Positions 54,515 through 64,000 of a stretch of 64,000 nt of DNA are shown piece after piece. Each line of letters opens with the position of its first letter. The stretch's first letter is position 1. The notes below the pieces were generated by a model. The model saw nothing but the letters and a program-made list of their open reading frames with translations, was not told the DNA's origin and searched no databases. This DNA is from Nemertoderma westbladi (lineage: Eukaryota > Xenacoelomorpha > Nemertodermatida > Nemertodermatidae). Made by a program: the position numbers and the translations under genes. The stretch is from contig JAUCBJ010001431.1 of NCBI GenBank assembly GCA_032718475.1, forward strand, positions 62,001 to 126,000. The letters are read 5' to 3'.

Positions 54515-55052
54515 TGTTAGCGAATCAATCCCGCCAATACTCCACAAAGTTAAGCCAATAAGCAATATTGGGGGACACGAGATTAGGTCCCAAACCAACT
54601 CGTGTCTCCCCAACAGAATGGGAAGGAGAAGCACACAATAAGGGTCAGGGGTTAGTATCCTGACAAGGGAGAGAATAGCTGGGGTGAACGGGAACACCTC
54701 AAAGGGCGCCAACAAGGGTAGCAACCAATCAGAGGGGGGCTGGCACCGATTGAGTAGCAATAAGGCCACCGTGCGATATAACCAGTAAGCAGTAATCATA
54801 TTACCTCAGTTATCTCAGTGTTACTGGTGGTACAGTAAGTTACAATTAGGGAAGTACCGGGATTTTAGTTACCGTCATCCCGTCAACCTGTGAACGTCAG
54901 TGTATAACATCAATCTATATCTATATCTATATCACGTCTCAAGATCACAATATAACGAACAACAGTAACCTCAACTTACACTCTTTCACACGGCGGGGAC
55001 GCGTGAACTAAAACAGGATAAATCGGGTTCATCTCCGGATGATCCCGTCACA
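54515..55052 (+). repeat. 5' LTR (538 bp)
   Basis: TGTTAGCG...GTCACA. Contains CCAATCAGA (CCAAT) near 54726 and a TATA-like GATATAACC near 54775, in promoter order. Ends with the arms GGGTTCATC / GGATGATCCC. Confidence 0.9.
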
Positions 55053-55120
55053 GTAACTAAATAACAACTGCTGCCCTAGCCTAATAGACTCAGATACCAC
55101 CAGCCACCAACAGACAAAAG

Positions 55121-58100
55121 ATGAGCGAGTCGGGTGAAGTGACACCCACGCGGACCCCGGACGACGACGATCTAACGATCCGCGAGGCCGCGACCAGGCG
55201 ATATACGCCCACGACACCGGAGCCATCCGTACCGGGCGAACCGGGGATTCGAGTAGAGGGGGACCGCCTGGAACCAGAGATCGAGCCGGAGGATAGAGAG
55301 ATCGGGCTCGAGGAAGAGAGAGACGAGTCGACACACAGCGGGGATGTCGATACCGACGTCGCGGGCCAGCCACAGGCCGAGGGCGACGAACGGCCCACCG
55401 AGACGGCGACGGTGGGGCCGACGGTACGACGCCGGACCCGGAGAGACGACGGGGATGTCGACACCGATGTCGCCGGCCAACCGCAGGCCGAGGGCGACGC
55501 ACGGCCCACCGGAACGGCGACGGTGGGGCCGCCGGTACGACGTCGAACCCGGAGAGACGGACGAGGGGTCGGCGACGAGGACGTCGGGGTTTCCGAGCGA
55601 CTTCGACGGGCCTACAACGCGACCCGGAGACTGATAAAGGAGGCCAGAGAAGGGAAGAGGATAGACGAGGTAAAACTGAACCTAGGACTAGGTGAGTCGA
55701 ATAGACATTTATATTATCTAGTGCGCTTCGGGCAGAGAGGATTGGCCGAGGAGAGAGCGACTTGGGTCGCCGAGGAACTGTATGACTCATGGCGGTATGG
55801 GAGTATAGAACCTAGGGTAGTGTACTTAGGGCCATACTTAATCGATGCCCGGGGTATAAAGACAGTAGGTTGGAACAGACCAGAGGAGGGCGAACCCGAG
55901 GTTGACCCCGCGGGTTCGGTCTCGTCGGTCGGAGGGAGTTCCGGAAAGGGGGGGAGAGCCAGCGGGTCGGGAAGGCGGAGGGAATCCGTCGCAACCGATA
56001 AGTCTGTTACATCCTCCGAAAAAGAAAGACGGGTGAGAGAGATAGAGGCTAGACACCGTTTCAATGTAGTGGTAGAGGCGAATAGAGAACTAGGTAGACG
56101 GCTAGAGGAGGGGAGAGTGATGCTAGAGAGGGAAACGGTGTCGATTAAAGAGCTGAGGGAGAGGGGCGAAAGGGCCGCGAGGAACCTTAGGGAGTGTGAG
56201 GAGATAGAGTTGAGGGAAGAGAGGGAACGCGAGAGAGAACGCGAGGCAGAACGCGAGAAACGCGAAGCAGAACGCGAGAAACGCGAGGCGGAACGCGAGA
56301 GAGAACGCGAGGAACGCGAGGCGAGAGAGAGAAGGGAACGAAGGGAACGCGAGGAGAAACGCGAGGCGGAACGCGAGAAACGAGAGGCGAGAGAGGAAAG
56401 TGAACGCGAGAAACGTGAGGCGAGAGAGGAAAGTGAACGCAAAGAGCGTAAGGCGAGAAGAAGAGAGGGGATTAGGAGAGAGCTGGAATTGATCGAGCAG
56501 GAAAAACGAGAGTCAAAGGAGAAAGTAACAAGAGTGGAGAGTGGCCGAATAGAGTTAGAGAAACAGCGAGACAAATTCGTAGAGTATACGGCTGTACACG
56601 CGCGCGAGGTGGAACGGGCGCGGGCAGGAGTGTCTGAGAGAGGGGCAGGCTCGAACATTTCAGAGGAGCCGGGGGCCGTGGATACGTTTATTAATACTCC
56701 ACTGACAGGGACCACACTACGGACACGAAACTGGTGTGATCGTACGAGCGGGGGGGGGGGTAATAACACTAATACAGTAGATAACGCTAATATTAATAAT
56801 ACTGTATTGGACGACTCTAACCAAATTTTTATTGCAGGAAATACGTTACCTAATAGTAATAATATTATTTTAAATCAGAACGGTTCTAATATTGACGTAC
56901 AGAGTAATTCTAGTGATGTAGTTATACAGAATAGTCCAAATAATTTAAATAATAACCCGAATTCGATTTTACAAAATAATCCGAATACTGTTATAACGCA
57001 ACATATTGTTTCTAGCTTTGGTGCGCAGGATAATCACAGTGGTATTATTAATGTAGACGTGTCCAACGCACATAGCCCGGCGGGTGAGGGCCTGGTAGGC
57101 CACGTAGTAAGTAGGCCGGAGACGGCGGGGTTGAGTCAACCCGGGGTGAGCCTGGTAGGCCACGCAGTGGGTAGACCGGAGACGGCGGGGTTGAGCCAAC
57201 CCGAGATGGGCCTGGTAGGCCACGTAGTCAGTAGGGCGGAAGTAGCGGGGTTGGGCCAACCCGAGGTAGGCCTGGTAGGCCTCGTAGTTAGTAGGCCGGA
57301 ATCGGCGGGGTTGAGACAACCCGAAGTAGGCCTGGTAGGCCAGGTAGTAGTGGAGAGAGGGGCGGGGGTAAGCGGACCCAGCCCCAATGTAAATGTTGTG
57401 TCGACGGGAGAAAAGTGTAGAGACGAGGTAGGAAATAGTGAAGTTAGATGTGGCGAGTGGGGGGGGGCTCCGAGCGCCCCACCACGTGAGATTAGCGGCG
57501 AGAAGGGGGGGGCGGAGAGCGCCCCACAAGAAGGGTACAGGAGTGTAGTAAGAGGTACCGAAGTTAGAAGTGGCGGGTGGGGGGGGGCTACGAGCACCCC
57601 ACCGCGAGAAGTTAGTGACGAGAGGGGGGGGGCAGAGAGTGTCCCACAGGCGTCGGCGGATAATGCGCGGGCCGAAGTAGGTAAACCGCAACACACGGCG
57701 ACGGAAAGTAATAGGGGGACCGCGAGTGTCCCCAGCGGCGGGCGATCGAGCAGAGAGATGCAGGTTGACGCCGCGAGAGGGCGGACGGAGTGTCAAGCCC
57801 GATCAGAAGAGAGAAGAAGAACAGTGGAGTTTAACCGGGAGGTCAACGAGAGATCTCACGAGCGGGAATACTGCACTGAGGGAAGAAGAGGAGAAGATGA
57901 TAGGAGAAGCATCGCCGCGAACGATAGAAGAGTGAGGACGGATAGTGAGCCGTCGGTGATTGAGATGGAAGAAGAGAGTCGGTGGGGTCGAACTACGGGA
58001 GATTGCCGTCGTCCCGGAGAGACGCGACCCGACGAGGCGCACTACGCGCCGAGAGAGAGGTACGTGACGTACCGACGCGAAGAAGAGAGCAGCAGAGGGG

Positions 58101-60922
58101 GTCGAAGGGAAACTTTCCGTCGGGATGTACCTACCGATCGAGAATACGGTAGCCGCGGGGAGGACTATTCGAGAAGAATAAACTTCGATTCCGAGCACAT
58201 ACAGACTGTAGGACATACTGCAGGCCTTACTGCACATACCGTAGGCCATGCTGACAGGAGCACCGTAGGCGATAGGATAGCGCGGACAACGGGATTAGAC
58301 CCGGAAGTCGCGGAATACATTCCGGTAGGTAGGCCAGAAGCTGATAGGCCTATACCGGTACCAGTGCAGCAGTATGACTACAGCACCAAAGGTTATAACA
58401 TATACCCAGGGGAGGGGGGAATTATTGCGGATAAATGCATGGGCCCCAATATATTAACATCAACCCCAGTACCAAACATATTGGTGGGGGGGGGACAGGG
58501 TGACATTCCCCCATCGCAATATCAACAATATACCCCGATAGAAGCGAGAACGAATCCCTTGGACGAAAACAAATCGTGTGACACAGAAATATGGAGGGGG
58601 CCGCTACCCCCAATGATATACCCAAGTCAGAGGAGAGCAGAGAATAGAACGGGTGGACCGCACCAAGCAAGGGAAACCATGCAACACCCATCGAACCCAT
58701 TAGAGGCGCAAGCAGTGGGGATGGCCACGTTAATCGATGCGTTAAAAACAAGGATCGAGTTACCACCCGTGGAACCATTCAAATTCGATGGGAGTAGGCC
58801 GGAAGAATATCTTCAGTTTCGGCGCATGTATAGCAACGAGATACTAACAAAAAATTTGACGCAGGCGGAGTGCCTAAAGTATCTGCAAGTATACACGGGA
58901 GGCCCAGCATACGACATCGTGAGGCAATACCAGGGTATAGAAGGGGGCTTCACGACAGCATGGCGGGCACTGGACAGGGAATACGGGCACCCAGCCAAGA
59001 TCATCAGGCAAACCCTGAGAGGCATAACAACGGGTGGCCTACAGGATAATCCCGTTAGCATTAAGACGTTTGCTAACAAAGTTGAAAAGGCGCTGATCGT
59101 GTTAAAGACGTTGGACGCACCATACGAACTCAACGCGTCTAACAACATCACCACGATAGCGCAGGCACTGCCGATCTGGTTACGAAGGAAGTGGAGGAAA
59201 ATCGCTTTCTCCACACGGGAAGAGAAGGGTGTGGAACCGGGCCTAGAAGAGATGTCGAGCTTCTTGAACTATGAAGCCGAACTAATAACAGACCCAGTCT
59301 ATAGCGAGGATAGTTTGGGGAAGGCACCTAAGACCGAATACAACTGGCCTGAACCCGAATATAATCCGACAGACCCATTCTCGGGAGTGGGACAATCACT
59401 ACCACATGCGGCCACACAGGGGACTGCTAGTCCACAGTTAGCTGGTAGCAGGGCCACACCGTGGCGGGGACAGAAAGAAAATAACACCATAAATAAACAT
59501 AATCCCAACATACCCAGTAGGCCGAGTACAGACAACCAAAACACTAAATCGGTACATATAAACCTACGCGCGATACGTGAGGGACTATACAGGGAACGCT
59601 ATAATCCAGGATTCGAATGTCAATTACATCGGGACGGAACACATAAGACCAGGAGTTGTAAGCACTGGCAAGCGTTGCCCAAACAAGATCGTATAGCCTA
59701 CACAGACGCAAACGGACTATGTCATCGATGTGTGGTAGAAGGACACAGGTCCGGAGAGTGTAGAGAAACAGCAGTCAGAGAGTCCGAGACTGGAGGCCAG
59801 GCAATGGCCACAAGCACGACAGAAGAGGAGAAGAAGAGAAAAGTACTACTCGGGGTAGTACCAGTAAAGATATCAGGAGAGGGCGGTCGATCAGTAACGA
59901 CATTAATGCTGGTCGACAGCGGAGCAGCCTTCACGCTGGTGGAGAACTGGGTGGCCGAAGAGATAGGGCTAAAGACAAGGCCGAATAGAATGGCGGTGAC
60001 TACCGTCTCGAGTAAAGATGAGGTCCTGGAGACGAGGGCGGGGCGGTGCAGGATAGCAGCGATTGCACCGGGATGCGACTATGGGGCGACGATCGACCCC
60101 ATCCACATCATCGAATCGATAAACATCAACGCCAGGCGACCAACCAACATTGAGGTCGAGCAGTATAGATTCCTGGACGGTATCGATTTCTCAATACCAA
60201 AGGTGGACGTTAGGAAGGTGTCCATTATAGTAGGGATGGACTGCCCGACGGCCCACGAGAGAACGAAGACGGTCTTCGGCGAAGACAGGCAGCGGGACCC
60301 GACGGCGATCCTCACGCCGTTCGGATGGACGCTTAGCGGCCCAGTTAAAACTAAGATCCCATGCAGTGTGACAGAGACATCAGGGTGCATGTTACCAGGC
60401 ACCGCAGGCGCAGAGGACGAAGAGGAGAAACAGGAGATAGTAGATCCAGATAGGGAGGTGACAGTAAGAAAGTGGGCAGAGGAGAGTAGGTTTCCCAGCA
60501 AGCATCGGTATGGAGATGGAGCGGAGCGGATGGCGAGGTGTCCGGAGGACAACACTCCGGGGGAGTGTCCAGAGGAGTGTCCGGAAGAGACGCAGGTCCG
60601 GTTTGGAGGCATACCGACAAGGGGGAAGTCGAGAAGGAAGGCAGGATGGAAAGGGATAGGACTATTATTCTACCTTCTGTTTTGCCTGTTCTTTCACTTT
60701 CTATTCATTCTGCCGGCGGGAGACAACAAGGAGGGAGGTGGCATTTTGACGCCAGAGGGCGAGATAGTTAAGAAGGGGGCGGAGAGACCCGATTTCAGAG
60801 TGGCAGAAGAGGGAGAACCAATTCCTGGTGAGATGGAATTGGCGAAGAGAGTGCGGCGAATTCTACAGGACCTACAAGATCAGCAGTGGGAGAGTGCCTG
60901 TTGGAAGAATCGCCCTAGTTAA
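55121..60922 (+). CDS. Giant Gag-protease polyprotein of a BEL/Pao-like element (1933 aa)
   Basis: ATG at 55121, 68 bp after the LTR. Residues 74-146 hold two direct copies of GDVDTDVAGQPQAEGD...RRRTRRD. About 300-490 is a highly charged coiled coil (REAEREKREAERE). About 540-630 is Asn-rich. About 655-755 has five units of GLVGHVVSRPETAGLSQPEV. A BEL-type Gag core begins near 1200 (PFKFDGSRPEEYLQFRRMY, DUF1759-like). CCHC knuckles follow near 1498-1547 (ending GLCHRCVVEGHRSGEC), then an aspartic protease near 1590-1720 (LMLVDSGAAFTLVENW, DUF1758-like). Near 1845-1866 a hydrophobic stretch GLLFYLLFCLFFHFLFILPA could cross a membrane. The 1150-residue extension before Gag is unusual. Pol enzymes are absent. 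Confidence 0.85.
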   Translation: MSESGEVTPTRTPDDDDLTIREAATRRYTPTTPEPSVPGEPGIRVEGDRLEPEIEPEDREIGLEEERDESTHSGDVDTDVAGQPQAEGDERPTETATVGPTVRRRTRRDDGDVDTDVAGQPQAEGDARPTGTATVGPPVRRRTRRDGRGVGDEDVGVSERLRRAYNATRRLIKEAREGKRIDEVKLNLGLGESNRHLYYLVRFGQRGLAEERATWVAEELYDSWRYGSIEPRVVYLGPYLIDARGIKTVGWNRPEEGEPEVDPAGSVSSVGGSSGKGGRASGSGRRRESVATDKSVTSSEKERRVREIEARHRFNVVVEANRELGRRLEEGRVMLERETVSIKELRERGERAARNLRECEEIELREEREREREREAEREKREAEREKREAEREREREEREARERRERREREEKREAEREKREAREESEREKREAREESERKERKARRREGIRRELELIEQEKRESKEKVTRVESGRIELEKQRDKFVEYTAVHAREVERARAGVSERGAGSNISEEPGAVDTFINTPLTGTTLRTRNWCDRTSGGGGNNTNTVDNANINNTVLDDSNQIFIAGNTLPNSNNIILNQNGSNIDVQSNSSDVVIQNSPNNLNNNPNSILQNNPNTVITQHIVSSFGAQDNHSGIINVDVSNAHSPAGEGLVGHVVSRPETAGLSQPGVSLVGHAVGRPETAGLSQPEMGLVGHVVSRAEVAGLGQPEVGLVGLVVSRPESAGLRQPEVGLVGQVVVERGAGVSGPSPNVNVVSTGEKCRDEVGNSEVRCGEWGGAPSAPPREISGEKGGAESAPQEGYRSVVRGTEVRSGGWGGATSTPPREVSDERGGAESVPQASADNARAEVGKPQHTATESNRGTASVPSGGRSSREMQVDAARGRTECQARSEERRRTVEFNREVNERSHEREYCTEGRRGEDDRRSIAANDRRVRTDSEPSVIEMEEESRWGRTTGDCRRPGETRPDEAHYAPRERYVTYRREEESSRGGRRETFRRDVPTDREYGSRGEDYSRRINFDSEHIQTVGHTAGLTAHTVGHADRSTVGDRIARTTGLDPEVAEYIPVGRPEADRPIPVPVQQYDYSTKGYNIYPGEGGIIADKCMGPNILTSTPVPNILVGGGQGDIPPSQYQQYTPIEARTNPLDENKSCDTEIWRGPLPPMIYPSQRRAENRTGGPHQARETMQHPSNPLEAQAVGMATLIDALKTRIELPPVEPFKFDGSRPEEYLQFRRMYSNEILTKNLTQAECLKYLQVYTGGPAYDIVRQYQGIEGGFTTAWRALDREYGHPAKIIRQTLRGITTGGLQDNPVSIKTFANKVEKALIVLKTLDAPYELNASNNITTIAQALPIWLRRKWRKIAFSTREEKGVEPGLEEMSSFLNYEAELITDPVYSEDSLGKAPKTEYNWPEPEYNPTDPFSGVGQSLPHAATQGTASPQLAGSRATPWRGQKENNTINKHNPNIPSRPSTDNQNTKSVHINLRAIREGLYRERYNPGFECQLHRDGTHKTRSCKHWQALPKQDRIAYTDANGLCHRCVVEGHRSGECRETAVRESETGGQAMATSTTEEEKKRKVLLGVVPVKISGEGGRSVTTLMLVDSGAAFTLVENWVAEEIGLKTRPNRMAVTTVSSKDEVLETRAGRCRIAAIAPGCDYGATIDPIHIIESININARRPTNIEVEQYRFLDGIDFSIPKVDVRKVSIIVGMDCPTAHERTKTVFGEDRQRDPTAILTPFGWTLSGPVKTKIPCSVTETSGCMLPGTAGAEDEEEKQEIVDPDREVTVRKWAEESRFPSKHRYGDGAERMARCPEDNTPGECPEECPEETQVRFGGIPTRGKSRRKAGWKGIGLLFYLLFCLFFHFLFILPAGDNKEGGGILTPEGEIVKKGAERPDFRVAEEGEPIPGEMELAKRVRRILQDLQDQQWESACWKNRPS

Positions 60923-61938
60923 GAGGTTTAGTCGTCCAATATTTTGGACTGAGGGGGGTGGGAATGAGGGCGAGACGCCCTTCCCACAAGAAATTAATTA
61001 TTTAATTAAAAATAAATAATAATAAATAATTAAATAATTAAAAATAATAGTTAGTAGAAGTAAGAAGTAGTTCGAAGATAGGAGAGTAGAGTTAGAAGGC
61101 GGCGGGGTAAGGGAGTGTGGCATATTGTCATGCCACGAGTAGTAGTAGGGGGGTCGTGGGCACCGGAAGCGCCACGTAGAAAGTAGCAGTGGTAGAGTGG
61201 TTGTGGGCACCGGAAGCGCCACGTAGAAAGTAGTAGCAGAGTGGTTGTGGGCACCGTTAGCGCCACGTAGATGGAGGTAGAGTTAGTAAGAGGGTACGTA
61301 GTACCGGTTGTGGTTGTGGGCACCGTTAGCGCCACGTAGATAGAGATAGAGTTAGTTGGAGGATTTTAGTCAGAGTTAGAAAAGAGTTAGTAGACTTAGC
61401 AGAAAGTTAGAGAGTTCTAGTTAGAGTTAGTAGAAAGTTAGAGGCTTTTAGTTAGAGCTAAAAGTAGTAAGAGTTAGCAGAGAGTAGAGTTAGTAGTTAG
61501 TAGAGTTAGATAGTTAGAGTTAGTAAGTTAGATAAGGTAGATAGTATGATAGCACAGGGGTAGCATTAGAGGTCAGGGCCTTAGAGAGTGGCAGAGATTA
61601 GAGAGGAAATAGTGAGAAGAGCTGTTGGCGAGAAGTTAAGAGTGCGATTCAGGTGTGGGGAGAGTGTAAGAGTGGGGAGAGAGCGAGTTGAGTTAGAGAG
61701 CGAAGTTAGAACGGTGAGAGTGTTGGGGAAACAAAAATTGTGTGAGAGAAGCGCACGATCGGCCCGACACGAGACGCCAGAGAGTAGTGACATCATACCC
61801 ATAGGGAGCGGCCTGGAAAGCCGACTCCAAAAGAAAAGATTTCCACCCCACACCCGATGCTAGATCGGGATCCAGCGGGATTGTAACGCACTTTATGGTT
61901 TGATGCTATCTTCACCGGGAAGATGGCATGGGGGGGAG
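60923..61938 (+). other. 3' untranslated region with repeats, hairpin and polypurine tract
   Basis: 61147-61340 has four copies of a 50-60 bp unit with GTGGGCACCGNNAGCGCCACGTAG. 61340-61540 is AG-rich GTTAGAGTTAGTA repeats. A stem-loop at 61905-61927 (GCTATCTTC / GAAGATGGC) precedes GGGGGGGAG at the LTR border, as in the element at 1-2155. Confidence 0.75.
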
Positions 61939-62476
61939 TGTTAGCGAATCAATCCCGCCAATACTCCACAAAGTTAAGCCAATAAGCAATATTGGGGGAC
62001 ACGAGATTAGGTCCCAAACCAACTCGTGTCTCCCCAACAGAATGGGAAGGAGAAGCACACAATAAGGGTCAGGGGTTAGTATCCTGACAAGGGAGAGAAT
62101 AGCTGGGGTGAACGGGAACACCTCAAAGGGCGCCAACAAGGGTAGCAACCAATCAGAGGGGGGCTGGCACCGATTGAGTAGCAATAAGGCCACCGTGCGA
62201 TATAACCAGTAAGCAGTAATCATATTACCTCAGTTATCTCAGTGTTACTGGTGGTACAGTAAGTTACAATTAGGGAAGTACCGGGATTTTAGTTACCGTC
62301 ATCCCGTCAACCTGTGAACGTCAGTGTATAACATCAATCTATATCTATATCTATATCACGTCTCAAGATCACAATATAACGAACAACAGTAACCTCAACT
62401 TACACTCTTTCACACGGCGGGGACGCGTGAACTAAAACAGGATAAATCGGGTTCATCTCCGGATGATCCCGTCACA
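61939..62476 (+). repeat. 3' LTR (538 bp)
   Basis: Same length as the 5' LTR and apparently the same sequence throughout. Followed by GTTAA, the target duplication. Confidence 0.9.
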
Positions 62477-64000
62477 GTTAAACTCACCCAGTTTGATACA
62501 GAGACTAACTAATGTAAGTTAAACTTACCCAGTTTGATACAGAGACTAACTAATGTAAGTTAAACTTACCCAGTTTGATACAGAGACTGATGTAAGTTAA
62601 ACTTACCCAGTTTGATACAGAGACTGCTGTAAGTTAAACTTACCCAGTTTGATACAGAGACTAATGTAAGTTAAACTTACCCAGTTTGATACAGCGACTA
62701 ACTAATGTAAGTTAAACTTACCCAGTTTGATACAGAGACTAATGTAAGTTAAACTTACCCAGTTTGATACAGAGACTGATGTAAGTTAAACTTACCCAGT
62801 TTGATACAGAGACTGATGTAAGTTAAACTTACCCAGTTTGATACAAAGACTAACTAATGTAAGTTAAACTTACCCAGTTTGATACAGAGACTAATGTAAG
62901 TTAAACTTACCCAGTTTGATACAGAGACTAATGTAAGTTAAACTTACCCAGTTTGATACAGAGACTAATGTAAGTTAAACTTACCCAGTTTGATACAGAG
63001 ACTAACTAATGTAAGTTAAACTTACCCAGTTTGATACAGAGACTAACTAATGTAAGTTAAACTTACCCAGTTTGATACAGAGACTAATGTAAGTTAAACT
63101 TACCCAGTTTGATACAGAGACTGATGTAAGTTAAACTTACCCAGTTTGATACAGAGACTGATGTAAGTTAAACTTACCCAGTTTGATACAGAGACTAACT
63201 AATGTAAGTTAAACTTACCCAGTTTGATACAGAGACTAATGTAAGTTAAACTTACCCAGTTTGATACAGAGACTAATGTAAGTTAAACTTACCCAGTTTG
63301 ATACAGAGACTAATGTAAGTTAAACTTACCCAGTTTGATACAGAGACTAACTAATGTAAGTTAAACTTACCCAGTTTGATACAGAGACTAATGTAAGTTA
63401 AACTTACCCAGTTTGATACAGAGACTGATGTAAGTTAAACTTACCCAGTTTGATACAGAGACTAACTAATGTAAGTTAAACTTACCCAGTTTGATACAGA
63501 GACTAATGTAAGTTAAACTTACCCAGTTTGATACAGAGACTAATGTAAGTTAAACTTACCCAGTTTGATACAGAGACTAATGTATGTTAAACTTACCCAG
63601 TTTGATACAGAGACTGATGTAAGTTAAACTTACCCAGTTTGATACGGAGACTAACTAATGTAAGTTAAACTTACCCAGTTTGATACAGAGACTAATGTAA
63701 GTTAAACTTACCCAGTTTGATACAGAGACTAATGTAAGTTAAACTTACTCAGTTTGATACAGAGACTAATGTAAGTTAAACTTACCCAGTTTGATACAGA
63801 GACTAACTAATGTAAGTTAAACTTACTCAGTTTGATACAGAGACTGATGTAAGTTAAACTTACCCAGTTTGATACAGAGACTAATGTAAGTTAAACTTAC
63901 CCAGTTTGATACAGAGACTAATGTAAGTTAAACTTACCCAGTTTGATACAGAGACTGATGTAAGTTAAACTTACCCAGTTTGATACGGAGACTAACTAAT
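62477..64000 (-). repeat. 37-bp minisatellite with bidirectional GTAAGT, right part
   Basis: About 39 further units of the array at 52322-54514, running past the right edge of the window. Unit variants (CTAATG, CTGATG, CTAACTAATG, CTGCTG) are the same on both sides of the retrotransposon. Confidence 0.95.

Larger units (their letters stand above)
54515..62476 (+). mobile_element. BEL/Pao-like LTR element lacking reverse transcriptase (7962 bp)
   Basis: Two 538-bp LTRs (54515-55052 and 61939-62476) appear identical. The element is flanked by a 5-bp target duplication GTTAA (54510-54514, 62477-62481) taken from the minisatellite. The only large ORF encodes Gag and protease. There is no reverse transcriptase, RNase H or integrase, so it must be mobilised in trans. 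No TGG primer site is seen after the 5' LTR. Identical LTRs mean a very recent insertion. Confidence 0.9.

Noticed and set aside
55029-57796. Large minus-strand ORFs over the BEL gag region
   Set aside because: Open only because the GC-rich repeat-bearing plus-strand gene avoids stops in the opposite frame; no domains.
52322-64000. CRISPR-like regular repeat array
   Set aside because: Units abut without unique spacers and the DNA is eukaryotic; this is a minisatellite.

Overview
This is metazoan nuclear DNA, most likely from a marine invertebrate; I cannot name the species. Coding blocks carry GT-AG introns, intergenic DNA is A+T-rich and full of micro- and minisatellites, and there are several retrotransposon classes, foldback elements and MITEs. 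The 8-mer TAGGCCTA recurs at 15 places that I counted by eye, where about one would be expected if the DNA is 60% A+T. There are no operons. Mobile DNA dominates.

Host genes: (1) a two-exon plus-strand gene for a type II membrane protein with a fibrinogen-related domain (exons 11078-11989 and 16431-16775), whose 4.4 kb intron holds a nested inverted-repeat element; (2) an intronless F-box/beta-helix gene (21256-22665) with a 5'-truncated duplicate (26092-27312); (3) minus-strand exons of unrecognised genes at 17504-17613, 52053-52281 and 49717-50144. The last of these continues in frame at 39569-39731 on the far side of a transposon. Two weaker exon candidates lie near 10.4-10.6 kb.

Mobile DNA, left to right: the 3' end of a BEL/Pao-like LTR element (1-2155) abutting a decayed LINE ORF1 (4475-2307, minus); a foldback element (5711-7340) holding MITEs and a scrap of retroviral-type protease; the FReD-intron element (12099-16140); tandem repeats at 18.4-20 kb; a solo LTR with perfect 5-bp target duplication (23339-23916); two back-to-back GGCC-ended MITEs (24075-24779); LINE reverse-transcriptase relics (27.7-29.1 kb minus, 50.2-51.8 kb plus).

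From 30 to 50 kb the history can be read layer by layer. A Polinton/Maverick-like element (39732-49716, 6-bp target duplication TGGGTA) landed in a host terminal exon. A Ty3/Gypsy element (42798-48007, 5-bp duplication AGTAG) then landed inside a Polinton reading frame. A 7.85 kb tandem duplication (30672-38518 and 38517-46384) followed, with 2-bp microhomology at the joint. After that one Gypsy copy gained six bases that turn TA into TAGGCCTA, three residues before a catalytic Asp of integrase. This last event is the most novel signal here: it catches the abundant palindrome in the act of appearing.

From 52.3 kb to the end lies a 37-bp minisatellite in which every unit carries a perfect GTAAGT splice-donor consensus on both strands. 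It is split by a young BEL/Pao-like element (54515-62476) with apparently identical LTRs, a 1933-residue Gag/protease protein and no reverse transcriptase.
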